A DNA stretch of 64,000 nt from Pegea sp. RAD2-039 (lineage: Eukaryota > Chordata > Thaliacea > Salpida > Salpidae): the NCBI GenBank assembly GCA_034620365.1, contig JAQGEQ010000110.1, positions 62,001 through 126,000 on the forward strand, written 5' to 3'. The position numbers and the translations under genes are program-made. Under the pieces are notes generated by a model that saw nothing but the letters and a program-made list of their open reading frames with translations, made no database searches and had not been told where the DNA came from. Below, piece after piece: positions 1 through 11,081 of this stretch (position 1 is its first letter; each line of letters starts with the position of its first letter).

Positions 1-145
1 CCACAACAAAAATGTCCCAGATGACCCCTTAGCTTGAAGTATTGGCACTAGCCGGATCTCATCTTGGTAAGACGCAGCCTTCTAGACAATGGCATATTGA
101 CAAGATCATACTCATAGTGCTGATTGCAACAGCGATTACTATCTT
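1..145. repeat. Dispersed repeat, copy 1 (matches about 12620-12775)
   Basis: This stretch matches about 12620-12775 in the same orientation. Shared words include 'ccttctagacaatggcat' and 'agtgctgattgcaaca'. Copy 2 contains a 66-codon minus-strand frame (12471-12671) that I do not recognise. The repeat is probably a transposon fragment of unknown class. The left end may extend outside the window. Confidence 0.6.
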
Positions 146-279
146 GCATATCTTTTTAATATGCTGCGAATGATTTATATCTGTTTAGAAAGATAATGTG
201 TAAGTTAAAAACGGCTCGTAAACTCTACTTAGACATCATCTTAATAAAACAGAATCTTTAACAACCATACACATACAAT

Positions 280-1258
280 CGTTATGTCAAGATCTATCAT
301 CTCAGAGACATTTGTGAAAATGTCGAAGTAGAAAAGAAAAGGAGTATTATCATCATCAGTTATAAAAACTCTATTAAATTGGTTGTTTAGCAGTTCAGCT
401 TCAATCTCTGGTTCCATCACAAGCTGGTTGTTGTTATCAATCAAGGAAAGTATTTGAGATCTCGCCTTAAGCTTGTGATTTATGAAACCAAAAAATGTTT
501 TCTAATGTTTTAGATTTGAATTTGATTCGATTTTGGATTTGAATGCTAGGTGAAGATTAGAATGCACCCTCTCTTCCAAAATAGAAAGTAGAGATAGATT
601 TGTGAAAAGCGATACTAAGATCTTTACAAAGATATTTAATAAAGGGTCCAATATTGTTTGCTTGTATGGGAAGTTTTCCCACTAATCTTAAATTCGGAGT
701 ATTCAAAGCAATTTTAATAACATTTAAGCCCCCAAAATATACAACTCAGGACAAATAACACTTTTCAAACCTCTATAAGACCTTAATAGTAAACCTGTCA
801 TTGATTTTAGAGGGTGGTGGGTATATACATAAAAATGGAGACAATTAGGACTTTGAGTAATGAAAATTTAAAGTGATAATCTCAAATCTGGGACATTTAA
901 TGGCATCGATCTGATTTCTGGAGATCTTGGGTGTCAGCGAAGTTTTGTAAATTACGCAAACACCACCGCCTCTATCACACAGTCTGTCACACCGTAAAAC
1001 ACAAAAGAGATTCCCGTCAACCAGAAAAGAATCAGGATAAAACGGTTTCAACCAAGTTTCAGTAATAAGAACAAATGTGAAATCTTGAAAATGCAAAATA
1101 GCTTTCAATTGGAAAATTTTATTAATAATCGACCGTGCGTTGAAGAACATACCTAATGTAATAGAAGAATTGTCTTTTCGACGCTGGTGAGATTTGATGA
1201 TGGGCTTCTGTGAACCATTATCTTTGGCTGGAAGGATGGTATTCACAACTGTTTGCAA
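280..1258 (-). mobile_element. LINE remnant (CR1/Jockey-like), endonuclease part
   Basis: Reading the minus strand from 1258, a 137-residue frame resembles the start of an apurinic-type endonuclease of a CR1/Jockey-like non-LTR retrotransposon. Motifs are FNARSIINK near residue 40, LITETWLK near residue 65 and DRGGGVCVIYK near residue 97. A second minus-strand frame (241-444) resembles the linker that normally precedes the reverse transcriptase. The same linker is found at about 13800-13920 and 60910-61030. The copy is broken by stops and lacks the reverse transcriptase, so it is dead. It is one of three related minus-strand copies in the window. Confidence 0.7.
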
Positions 1259-2264
1259 ACAGGATGTGACAGAAGGAGATGTGGGTCCAGTAGTTACTTG
1301 CCACTTCTGTTTTTTAATAAAAACCTTGACAATTCACAAGGTCTAAAGTGGACCTCTAACTTAGTATTTGAAATCCGTTGGTTGTTTCTTTTGATTTCGA
1401 TTATAAGTTTCCTTAGAAAAACATTTTTGTAAATAAATTGATTTAACTTGCTGCGAGGAACCTGAACTTATATAACAAGTAGAAATGAAATCTGCAAAGA
1501 AACTTTGACAAATATTTAGATATATTTATTATCAGTTAAATGCAAGTTTACTTTCTTTTTTATTCAAGCATGTAAGTTGAATTTCTTCTTGATATTTTTA
1601 GCTTTTTATAATTCAAAATATTTTATTCTTAAAGTTTTTTGAGTGTGTCAAATTTCAAAAGTCCTCTTTTCGAAAAAACAAAATTTCATTCTTACAACTA
1701 CAGATTAACTTAACATGATTTAGCAGTAAAAAGAAAACATTTTGAAATGCTAAGATAAAAGATAATTTAATAAGCTTGATTTTATTACAGTTAATAATTC
1801 GCCTTGCAAAAAACCATAAATTATCTGCATTTAAAAACAAGAATTAATTTCATCTAGCTTTCATTGATTGAGCTTAATTCTCGAAAATCGATTTTAACAG
1901 TTTTCAGATGAGTTTAAACTTAAAATATCTTTCTTATGTTTTAAGCTGATGGCTGAAGTGATATTTTCAAAGAATAAAAATAACAAACTAATTTTGTCAA
2001 ATTATTAATTTATATAATTTGCTATTTGCTCACATCTACACTAGAATAGTTTTCCAAAGCTAGATTTTAACCAACTATTACACTAATGACGTCATAATGC
2101 CAATTTTTAGTTGATGGGTGAATATAACAATTATTATCAAATATTTTTCACTTGATTTAATGAGCTAACTGCGTTCTTTGTATAAAGCCGAAATTCAAGT
2201 TATCATGGAAAAAACTATTGAAGTAATTTGATTTTTGTAATCTATTATCAGTTTTAATCTTTAG
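1259..2264. other. Non-coding stretch before the micro-exon gene
   Basis: AT-rich sequence without a supported gene. A short ATG frame with a donor (1540-1571) was considered as a first exon of the next gene but does not keep phase. The interval contains a full CRE palindrome listed separately. Confidence 0.5.
2087..2094. promoter_or_regulatory. CRE-like palindrome TGACGTCA upstream of the micro-exon gene
   Basis: A perfect TGACGTCA lies about 180 bp upstream of the proposed start at 2266. Its 3' side continues TAAT, as at the copy at 12106. TGACGTCA is the known binding site of CREB/ATF bZIP factors. Use as a promoter element here is inference. Confidence 0.3.
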
Positions 2265-2265
2265 A

Positions 2266-5200
2266 ATGCTTAGTGTTGTATTAAGTAAGACTTTTTATAA
2301 GTATTTTAAACAAAAGAAGAGTTTAAACATTTAGTTGCTTAAACTTACGTAGTAAAAACCAGTTTTTTGTGCGCTGGCGTCAGTTCTGCTTCAAACTTTT
2401 CGGTGGCAGAACAGTTGTTTTAAGTCAAATAGAATCATTTCTTACAAAAATTTGATTTATTTGTTGATTATCTGCATATTCAATGAAACTATTAATGTCT
2501 TCTAAATAAGTTTTATGCTACATTTGAAATAAAAGCATAACTTTTTTTAGCTTAAAATTAATAGTAAAAAGTAGTAAAAAAATTAAATAATTGCTGGTAA
2601 TTGCTAAATTTATTAATGGTTATTACATTAGTGAGTTTATACATATAAACATTTTAATTAAACATTTGGGACTTTATGAGGTCTAGAAAGTTTGAGTTAG
2701 TTGGTAGCTATTAAGCATTTCTTACTTTTGGTAACTAAAAAAATATACAAATTAAATGAGTTTTTGCCGAATAATATATTTAGTACTCTTAAATAAACAA
2801 TTTTTGTTCTTGAAAGTCGGCAGTGATAAGAACTTATTTAATTTGAAAAGTACCTAAAAAACATGAAGAAAATAAGTAATTATCTTATTTTAATTTACAA
2901 AATTTAAATCTTTTTAAGGTCTTAAATACTAACTCTGTTGAAGTTGTTGAAAAAACTATTTTCAACTCTAAAGGAGAAACAGGACTCCCTGATCTTTCTA
3001 AGGTAAAGAAAGTTTCAAACTTTTTTTAACTTGTTCTTTAAGTGATGATTATTCCAACTACATGTTCAAAATAAACATAGATTTTAAAACTTACAAATTT
3101 GATCTCAAGTCAAAAAAAACTCTTTTTACCTGTTTAAAATCATTTTTTTAATTCCTCATATATAATAAATAATAATTTGTATTTAGCAGCAGTTTAATAA
3201 ATATTTATCATGCGCTAATTTGACAATTAAATTTTACAGCGGTCTGTATCTAACAACGATGACGTCACTGCTTCTCTTCAAGAAGTAAGTTGTATTTTAA
3301 AACACTGAAGATAAACTTGAAGTTTCTTTTATTATTCAAGGGAGCTGTTATTGGTAAAACTGGAAATTATGAAAAAGTAGCTTTCAATTGCATAGGAGCT
3401 TCTGATTTTTCTGAGGTGATTAAATTCTGAAAAACTTGTATTTTGTTGTCAATTGATTTATATGATGTTTTGATATTAAAAACATATTAATAAATTGAAT
3501 GCTTTTGAAAAAAATGTTTTTAACAATTATTCTAAAGTTATCGATATTGTCAAATATTGTAAAATGTTATTTAACTTTTTTTACTTATTTTCAAGGAACC
3601 AATTTCAAAAGTAAACGAGAAACAAAGTTATTCATCTACAAGCACTTCAGATATACTCCAAGTATGTAGAAATTAAAACATTTGATTTGAGCTATTAGGT
3701 GTTTTTTATAATTGTTTTTAAAGTTTTAGTCACTAAAATAATTATTAATCTTCTTACTAATTTATTACCTCAGATGTAAATTTAAAACCAAAATTTTACA
3801 GCGATCTGATTCTAGTGTTGATGACGTCATTGAGTCTTTTGGGGATGTAAGTTGGTTTTAAACATCGAAAGAAAGAAATTTCTAAAACTTAATTTTATCT
3901 ATTTCTTTTCAAGGGAGGTGTTATTGGTAAAAGTGGGAGTGATAAAAGATCGGTTTTGAACTTTTCAGAAGATACTAAAGCTTCTGATTGTTGTGAGGTA
4001 TTCAAGTTTGTAATTTTCTATTTTAAATGTTTATCGTTTTATTTGATTGGTTAAAACTAATCAACTAACTTTGAAGATGATGATATTAAACATTAATATT
4101 TAACATCTAAAATAAGTATTCAGAAAAGTTATCGATTATATTAAAATATTAAATAAAAATATTCTTATTTATTTTCAAGAAAACCGGTTTTGTTTCAAAC
4201 GGAGCCGATACTAAGAGTTCTGCATCTGAAAATACTCCTGATATTTCTGAGGTAAAAACAAATTGAAATAAATATTCATAGTTTCAAGTTGCTTTATGAA
4301 ATTCTTTCAAAAAAATTCTTATCAATGTTATGACAGCCACAACTCTCAAGTGGAAAATTTTAAAGAAGTCTTATAACAAACTTGATCAAAAAGATCTTTA
4401 CAAATCAATGCTTATTTAAATCATAATTACCTAATACAAAAAAGGAGATACAAAAATAAAAAATTAAGAAATTAACTTCAGAATTAATTCATCAATGTTG
4501 TAAACAATTTTATCAAATTATGTTTTTAAATTTTTTTCTGATATTTCAAATTAGAAAATTTTTTTTGCAAATTTACTCTAAAACTGATTTAACGATCTAA
4601 CTTATCTCACTTTTAAACTCTTTAATACTTATAGATTGTTCCCTCTGTTGTTGATTCTGATGTATCTAATAAAGATGCCCCAACAATTGAAGATGTGAGT
4701 GTTGCATCTTTTTCCTTAAAAGTTTCATAAAATTATTTTGTTTTACTTATGCAAATGTGATTTTAAGTCTTAATGCTTTTGCAAATCAATATTTATTATT
4801 AAAAAATCTTTTACTATTTTTGCAACGATTTCATTATTAATTTAAAATATCTTCAGTATCTAAAAACTGATATTTGGAAAGATCTTTCTGCCGAGAAGAA
4901 ATTACATGGGGACGAATTGATTGTAAGATTTCTAACTTATTTTTTCATTTATTTCTTATACTAATTTTTTAAGTTCAAATAAACTATCTGAAAACAACTT
5001 TTCAGAAACAAACTGAATTTAAGATAAATAAACCAAGTTAAAGTTAACTAGTTATTAAATTTCAGAAACCAACTACAAAACCATCAGAAGAACTTTTGGA
5101 TGAAGAAACAGCAAAAATGGTGGAGGTACTCCATCATATAGTTCATATTTAGCTACACAAATTATTTGTAACTCATATTTATCAGTTTAAAACAAACTAA

Positions 5201-8200
5201 CTTGAAGCTAATCACTATTTTGTTAATATATTTAACTACTGATCTTTAAAACTAGGAGCTTTTGAGTGATGATATCTTCGACTCTGAGCAAAATACAATG
5301 ATAGAAAAAAAAAAGAGAAGAAGGAAAAGATGAAGGAACAGTGTTTGCTTGAATATGAAGCCAAACACAAAAGAGTAACTTTTTTCAAATAAATTGTTGT
5401 TGTATAAGCCTCTTTAGTTTGTTTTAAAATTTTGTAAATTATTGAACCATTTGGTGATTTAAACTTGCTTTTATCTTTTAATGTTTAGTTTTCTAATTTA
5501 CCAAACTTTTAGGTGGTTTTTACTGACCCAATAGTGATTGGGAGGACGGAGCCTATCCTGGTTATGAAATCATTATTGAAGAAGAAGGGTCCAGCCAAAG
5601 TTAGACATTAAATTGTTGAACAACAAACTTAATGAAAATTAATCATCAAAAACCTTTTGTAGGTATCACAAGTTACATCTTATAGTGATGAAGAGTTTGA
5701 TCTGATATCGGATGTAAGCTGATTTAGAAACTGTTATTTATCACCATTTATAATTTGTATATTATTTAAATTAGTTGTTCAATGATTTTTTGAATAAATT
5801 ATCAAAATTGTTTTAACATCATTTTTAAACACTCAGAATCACATTTAAATCATATTAATTTTAAAACAGGATAATTTGGATGATGAAGAGCTTTTTGAAA
5901 AAATTAATTTGTTACTAAAGAAAAAGTCTGAACATAAAGTCAGTATTTAAAATTTATAAATGAAACTTTTAGCAATTGAAATATTAGTGAATATTTTATT
6001 TTTCTTATTATTCAAGTTCTGACGGAAGTTATTTATTACAGCAAGAAGTTAATTTGCATTTCTAAAACATTTCTTATTTTTACAAACTAAATACTTAAAA
6101 TAATAAAATAACTTTTTGCCGAATAAAATATTTAAAACTTTTAAATTCAAAAGATTTGTGATTGAAAGACTGTAGTGATAAGAATTAATTGATTTTTAAA
6201 GTACCTTAAAAATTATTTATAAAACAATTAATTATCTTATATAAAATTGACTAAATTTAAATCTTTCTAAGGTTTCAAGAACTGATTCTGTTGAAGTTGT
6301 TGAAAAAAGCATTTTCAGCTCTAAAGGAGAAATAGGACTCCTTGATATTTCAAAGGTGAAGAAAAATTTAAAATTCCTCAGAAATTAGTTTTTACTTGTT
6401 GATTTAATTTCTTTAATCTTGTAAAACTTTAGAACTAATTTTATATAAAGAAAAATTTTATCAAATTTAGCTTAATTATGTTTTTATTTATTTTCAAGGA
6501 ACCAATTTCAAAAGTAAACGAGAAACAAAGTTGTTCATCTACAAGTGCTTCAGATATACTCCAAGTATGTAGAAATTAAAACATTTGATTTGAGTTTTCA
6601 GTTACTTTTTACAATTATTTTAAAAGCCAAATATCCCAAATAATAATATAGAAGAAATATAACAAAAAACTCACTTAGACACATCTTTCAGAAAATTAAA
6701 ACTTCAAACAAATGTCTTATTTATCTAAATATAACTTAATGATTGTTACTGATGATAAACTATCAACTAATTGACCTAAAATAATCACATTTTACTTAAT
6801 TTCTATAAAAAGTTCAAATTAATAATAATCGGAAATCAAACTTTTTAGGAGTTCATTAATCAACCATCTAATGATGTAATCAATAACAACACTTTGACTT
6901 GTAGCAAGGTAAGTTTTCTTAGTTAGTAGATTAAATAAAGAGAATACTTCTGCTCAAAGTACTTTCAGTAACACCAAAAATCACTTTTTAATTTTTAATA
7001 AGGAGCCTGAAACTACTGTAACTGCAACTGATGGAAAGCTTGAATTGAACCCAAATGTTAGAAGTCCTGACTTATCCAACGTTGTAAGAGTTTTAGATAT
7101 TTTTGTAAACTCTATGATATGATTGAATCAGAAAATAAAATATTTAGTTTTGAAATTAACTTAACAATCTAACTTATTTCTAGCTTAAAATAAATATTCT
7201 TTAAAATCTAATTTAAAAACAATTTAAAAGTTTGTTGAAGTAAAATTTTGGGTAGAATTTATTAGATGTAAATTTAAAAACAAACTTTTACAGCGATCTG
7301 ATTCTAGTGTTGATGACGTCATTGAGTCTTTTGGGGATGTAAGTTGGTTTTAAACATCGAAAGAAAGAAATCTCTAAAACTTAATTTTATCTATTTCTTT
7401 TCAAGGGAGCTCTTATTGGTAAAACTGGGAGTGATAAAAGATCGGTTTTGAACTTTTCAGAAGATACTAAAGTTTCTGATTGTTGTGAGGTATTCAAGTT
7501 TGTAATTCTCTATTTTTATTATTCATTATTTTATGTGATTTGTTAAATAAACCACTAACTTTGAAGATGATGATATTAAAAATTAATATTTAACATCTAA
7601 AATAAGTATTCAGAAAAGTTATCGATTATATTAAAATAGTAAATAAAAATATTCTTATTTATTTTCAAGAAAACCGGTTTTGTTTCAAACGGAGCCGATA
7701 CTAAGAGTTCTGCATTTGAAAATACTCTTGATATTTCTGAGGTTAAAATAAACTAAAATAAATGTTCATAGTTTCAAATTTCTTTATGTAATTATTTCAA
7801 AAGTTTTTTATTAATGTTATGACAGCCACAACTCTCAAGTGAAAATTTTTAAAAAAGTGTAATAAAAAACTTGATCAAAAAGATCATTCAAAATTTTAAA
7901 TAATTTATCTTTTATTTTAATGCATAATATTGATACAAAAGTAATAATTTCTTTCCTTGATCGATTTAAAACTTATTTAAATCTTAATTATCTGGTCTAA
8001 AAGATTAGTTGATAGAAATAGAAAATATAAATAAATAAATTTAATATTATTTATAAATACATTTTTGCTATTACTTTTGAACAGTTATTCTAAGTATTTA
8101 GATATTGTAAAACTTTAATTAATCATGTTTTTACTTATTTTCAAGAAACTAAAATCAATAGCAAATGAGAATTTAAATAAAATATAGGATACTTTGGATG

Positions 8201-9913
8201 ATGAACAGCTTAATGAATATCTTAATTTGTTATTAAATAAAAAGTCTGAGCATACTATCGATTATTAAAAATTATAAATGAAATATTAGTGTATAAACAT
8301 CTATTTTATTGCTCAAGTTCTAAAATTGACCTTATTTATTACAGCAAGAAGTTGTTTTGACACCAAACATTTACAGAAAAAAACTGTCTTCACTTCCCAT
8401 ATCGAAGGTGAAAATAAATATTGTTTACTTTGTGATAAACCTTTAATCATAAAACTTGCGAAGATTAAGTTAATTGCAAACTACCATAAATTAATCATTG
8501 AGTTCTATCTGCTTTTGACTTATAAAACTGAAACAAATCTTGTAACATATTTGAATTTTATCAAATTTTTATCTCGTTGTTACTGCGTTTTAATAATTTG
8601 CTATTTATGTTCCATATATTGGTATTTCTTGATATACTTTATTCAATCTTTTTTTACACAACAATAGGTACCCAAAGTTCAAAACTGCTTTCTGGAAAAC
8701 CCAAAGTTGAAAGCAAACAAACTAGAAGGAAAAATCACAGATGAAAATGAGAATGTGAGATTTCGAACTTTTTGTGTTTAGTTTTGAAACAATATTAGTT
8801 AAAAGTTGTTTTCCAAATTCGTTGTGTTAATTGATTAATGAAATTATTAAAAAATGTTTTTACTCTATAATAAAATATAAGGTGATCTTACAAAGTTTAA
8901 TTTTGTATACTAATTTTTTATCGAAAAATTGTTTCGCTTTAAATTTGAGATTCTAAAAATTAAATGTCTATTTCAACAGATTATTGCAAACACAATAATA
9001 CAACATCCAAATATGATTATATCTGAGAATTACAACAAATTGGTAAATTTTCTTTTGAATGCTTTTAAATAAAATTGCAAACTTGATGTTTAACAATCCC
9101 TTCTACTATTAAGTTTTTGCAAACAGCTAAACTAAAAAGTCCAATTTTAAGGCATTTTTAATATTATTATTAATTTCAGGGCTTTCTTAGACCCAATTAC
9201 AGCTTGGTTTTACCTGAAATTAAAGAGTCAACCACGGTAAGTGTTTTGCTTAAAAAACTTTTATGTCAGTTTGGAAATCATGATGATATTATCTATTTTT
9301 TAATTAAGGTTACAAGCAAATATAATGATGACAACGTCTTGGCCAATGAGATAAAACCAAAGAAAAAGAGTAAAATAAGAAAAGTAAATTATAATTACCA
9401 AATGTTAAGATCATTTAGAAAAACAAATACAAAGTTATTTTTCTATCTTTTTTAAATTGACCTCTAATATTTACTTTTTTAATAGTTTTTTAGAAATCTT
9501 CTGGGTCTAGATAAGAATAAAGTTGTAGCTCTGGTAAGTTCAAAAAGCTTATATTTTAAATATATATTTTAAAGATTTTAAACCAAACCATCAAACTCTG
9601 TTGATAATAATTAATTTGGATTCAGTTTTATTAATAATCTAGCTTATTAGTTTTACTTATAATTGAATTATTATTTCAATATTTATCAAACTAAGTAATT
9701 TATTACAAAAGCTTTAAATACTTTTATGTAAGTTACAAATAAAAGGTTTTTATAAACATTACAGACTCAAAAGGATCTTGAGATTGAAGAGGTAACATTT
9801 AAATAAGAAAATATATTAGCAACAGTTTTTTAACTTTCACTTTTCAAGATATTTTCTTTTATTTATACTTTTTACTTTCATAGAAAATTAAAGTAGCGAA
9901 AAAACCGTCATTA
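2266..9913 (+). CDS. Micro-exon gene of about 30 short symmetric exons, unknown function
   Basis: I do not recognise this protein (about 680 residues). Exons I can support: 2919-3002, 3240-3284, 3341-3415, 3596-3661, 3802-3846, 3914-3997, 4180-4251, 4635-4694, 4857-4922, 5066-5125, 5256-5374, 5513-5599, 5663-5713, 5870-5938, 6272-6355, 6499-6564, 6849-6908, 7003-7083, 7294-7338, 7406-7489, 7670-7741, 8345-8407, 8668-8754, 8980-9042, 9180-9236, 9309-9383, 9486-9533, 9765-9791 and terminal 9884-9913 (TAA). Each internal exon is flanked by AG and GT, and all but one are multiples of three in phase 0. The exception, 5256-5374, is 119 nt. Proposed first exons 2266-2284 and 2353-2378 would give MLSVVLIKTSFLCAG, a weak signal-peptide-like start; this part is uncertain. 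The product is rich in Ser, Asp, Glu, Lys and Asn, with no membrane segment or known domain. The architecture resembles schistosome micro-exon genes, but I see no sequence similarity to them. A poly(A) signal lies at 10221. Confidence 0.72.
2715..4400 (+). repeat. Intragenic duplication block A (exons plus introns)
   Basis: Introns and exons of about 2715-4400 align with about 6075-7885 (block B). Shared intron landmarks are 'tttttgccgaata' near 2760 and 6110, and 'gacagccacaactctcaagtg' near 4333 and 7820. Exon families shared by both blocks are at 2919/6272, 3596/6499, 3802/7294, 3914/7406 and 4180/7670. Block A also carries an extra exon pair (3240 and 3341) that is itself a diverged copy of the pair at 3802 and 3914. 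Confidence 0.85.
5305..5314 (+). other. A10 tract that breaks the frame of exon 5256-5374
   Basis: Read as given, the exon meets TGA at 5331-5333. Its length is 119 nt, one short of a multiple of three, whereas all neighbouring exons are multiples of three. Past the A10 run, another frame stays open through KEQCLLEYEAKHKR up to the donor at 5375. The simplest reading is a one-base deletion in the homopolymer, either a consensus error or a real mutation. Confidence 0.75.
6042..6065 (+). pseudogene. Decayed copy of exon 8345-8407
   Basis: After an acceptor identical to that at 8344, the sequence begins CAAGAAGTT as in the intact exon, then reaches TAA after seven codons with no usable donor. 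The upstream intron also matches (5939-6041 against 8257-8344). It is most likely a dead exon spliced over in the mRNA. Confidence 0.65.
6075..7885 (+). repeat. Intragenic duplication block B (exons plus introns)
   Basis: Partner of block A. The exon at 7294-7338 is identical in translation to 3802-3846 (RSDSSVDDVIESFGD), and its flanking intron is nearly identical, so part of the exchange is recent. Two unique exons (6849-6908 and 7003-7083) occupy the place where block A has no equivalent. This implies gain, loss or shuffling of exon cassettes after duplication. Confidence 0.85.
8146..8256 (+). pseudogene. Decayed copies of the 6499 and 5870 exon types
   Basis: The part at 8146-8187 follows a tcaag acceptor and resembles the EPISKVNEK exon, but stops at TAG. 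The part at 8188-8256 matches exon 5870-5938 (DTLDDEQLNEYLNLLLN against DNLDDEELFEKINLLLK). Where the intact copy has the donor gtcagt, this copy has atcgat, so the 5' splice site is lost. Read through, it ends after IDY at a TAA, so it could act as an alternative last exon. Confidence 0.6.
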
Positions 9914-11081
9914 AACATTTTCAAGTGCTTCCAGTTTATGAGTAAGTTAACATGTTACTTATTTTCTTCTTTTAAAGAGTTATTATAAATGAAATACTTT
10001 ACTCATGTTTTGTTAATAAAAATCAAAAATATTTTCTTATTTAGAAAAGAAGTTCTAAACAAAATCGAAAAGGGATTCAAGTATTACTCCCAAATTATTT
10101 TCTGATTCGCACGCTTTCCTGTTTCAAAAAGTTTCTTTCAAGTCGCGCTTTCCTTTCTTGGAATATCTTTTCAACTCTAACTCAATGATTTCAAGATCGC
10201 CTTTGATAATTTGTCAATGTAATAAAACTCGATTTTAGCAAATATTTAAGTCTGTTTTTATCAGTACACGCCACTCCCCACTATAATCACATTTAATGAT
10301 CATACATGAAAGGATTATTAGATCCAACATACATCTCTAATAGTCTAAAGAGGTTCTATATTAATCATGCGGGAACTATTTCAGAGTTAGTATCTAACTA
10401 TTAAAGACACATAACAAGAATATAACGCTGTTTGCTTTGGGGGACCTCTGTGTTGAGGTTGCTAGGAAAGGATTTTTTCCAAAGTCACAAAGATGAATGA
10501 GTTATGAGGTCCACAAAAAGATTTAGCTAAATATATGACCAAGAAAACACACAAAATTGTTGCCAAATATTTCAGATGTGTGCAAGAGGAAGGTTTCAGA
10601 ATCAGATTTTACCTTTTTAAAAAAATTAAATATGTAAATGAAAAGTTAAACGATATTAACTGAACCTTTATAATTTAAATTTAACTTAACTAAAGTTTGA
10701 ACTTCATGAAAAGTTTTGGATATTTTATTTTTACCTCGTTTATATAAAAAACAAATTTGTAATTATCGAAAATATGGCAAACATTTGATTTCAAACAAGA
10801 ACTATGTTTCTCAATGATATTTGGTTTGATATAATTGACAAAATAAAAAGAGACATCCAATTTTTTGAGTTTTTATTTAATTTATTGAATGAAATAATAT
10901 CAAAAATCGTGAAAACGTTTAAAAGTTTGCAACAATGCAGATTAATAACAGAACGTTCAAAGACTACGAATAAATTAGCATATTCATAAGCACTTTCTTT
11001 GAAAATATTTGAAGAGCTTTCTCTCAAATGTTCTTACATCGAAGCTTTATTGATGTTTGCAAACATCCACAATAAATTACT
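9914..11081. other. 3' flank of the micro-exon gene and convergent gap
   Basis: Contains AATAAA at 10221-10226 as a likely poly(A) signal for the micro-exon gene, and TTTATT at 11046-11051, the complement of a poly(A) signal for the minus-strand gene that ends at 11082. About 10300-10620 has slightly higher GC and may be a decayed transposon, but I see no clear frame. The 78-codon and 61-codon frames at 10791-11027 overlap on opposite strands and look fortuitous. Confidence 0.4.

Noticed and set aside
1540..1571. Candidate first exon MQVYFLFYSS with a gtaagt donor
   Set aside because: It ends in phase 2, and no following exon restores phase 0 before 2919. The pair 2266-2284 plus 2353-2378 fits better.
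5331..5333. In-frame TGA as a recoded codon (selenocysteine or readthrough)
   Set aside because: The exon length is also off by one and an alternate frame opens after A10, so a one-base homopolymer change explains both facts.
8326..8667. 113-codon plus-strand frame
   Set aside because: It reads exon 8345-8407 in the wrong frame and runs through the following intron. The exon in phase 0 (QEVVLTPNIY...) fits the micro-exon gene.
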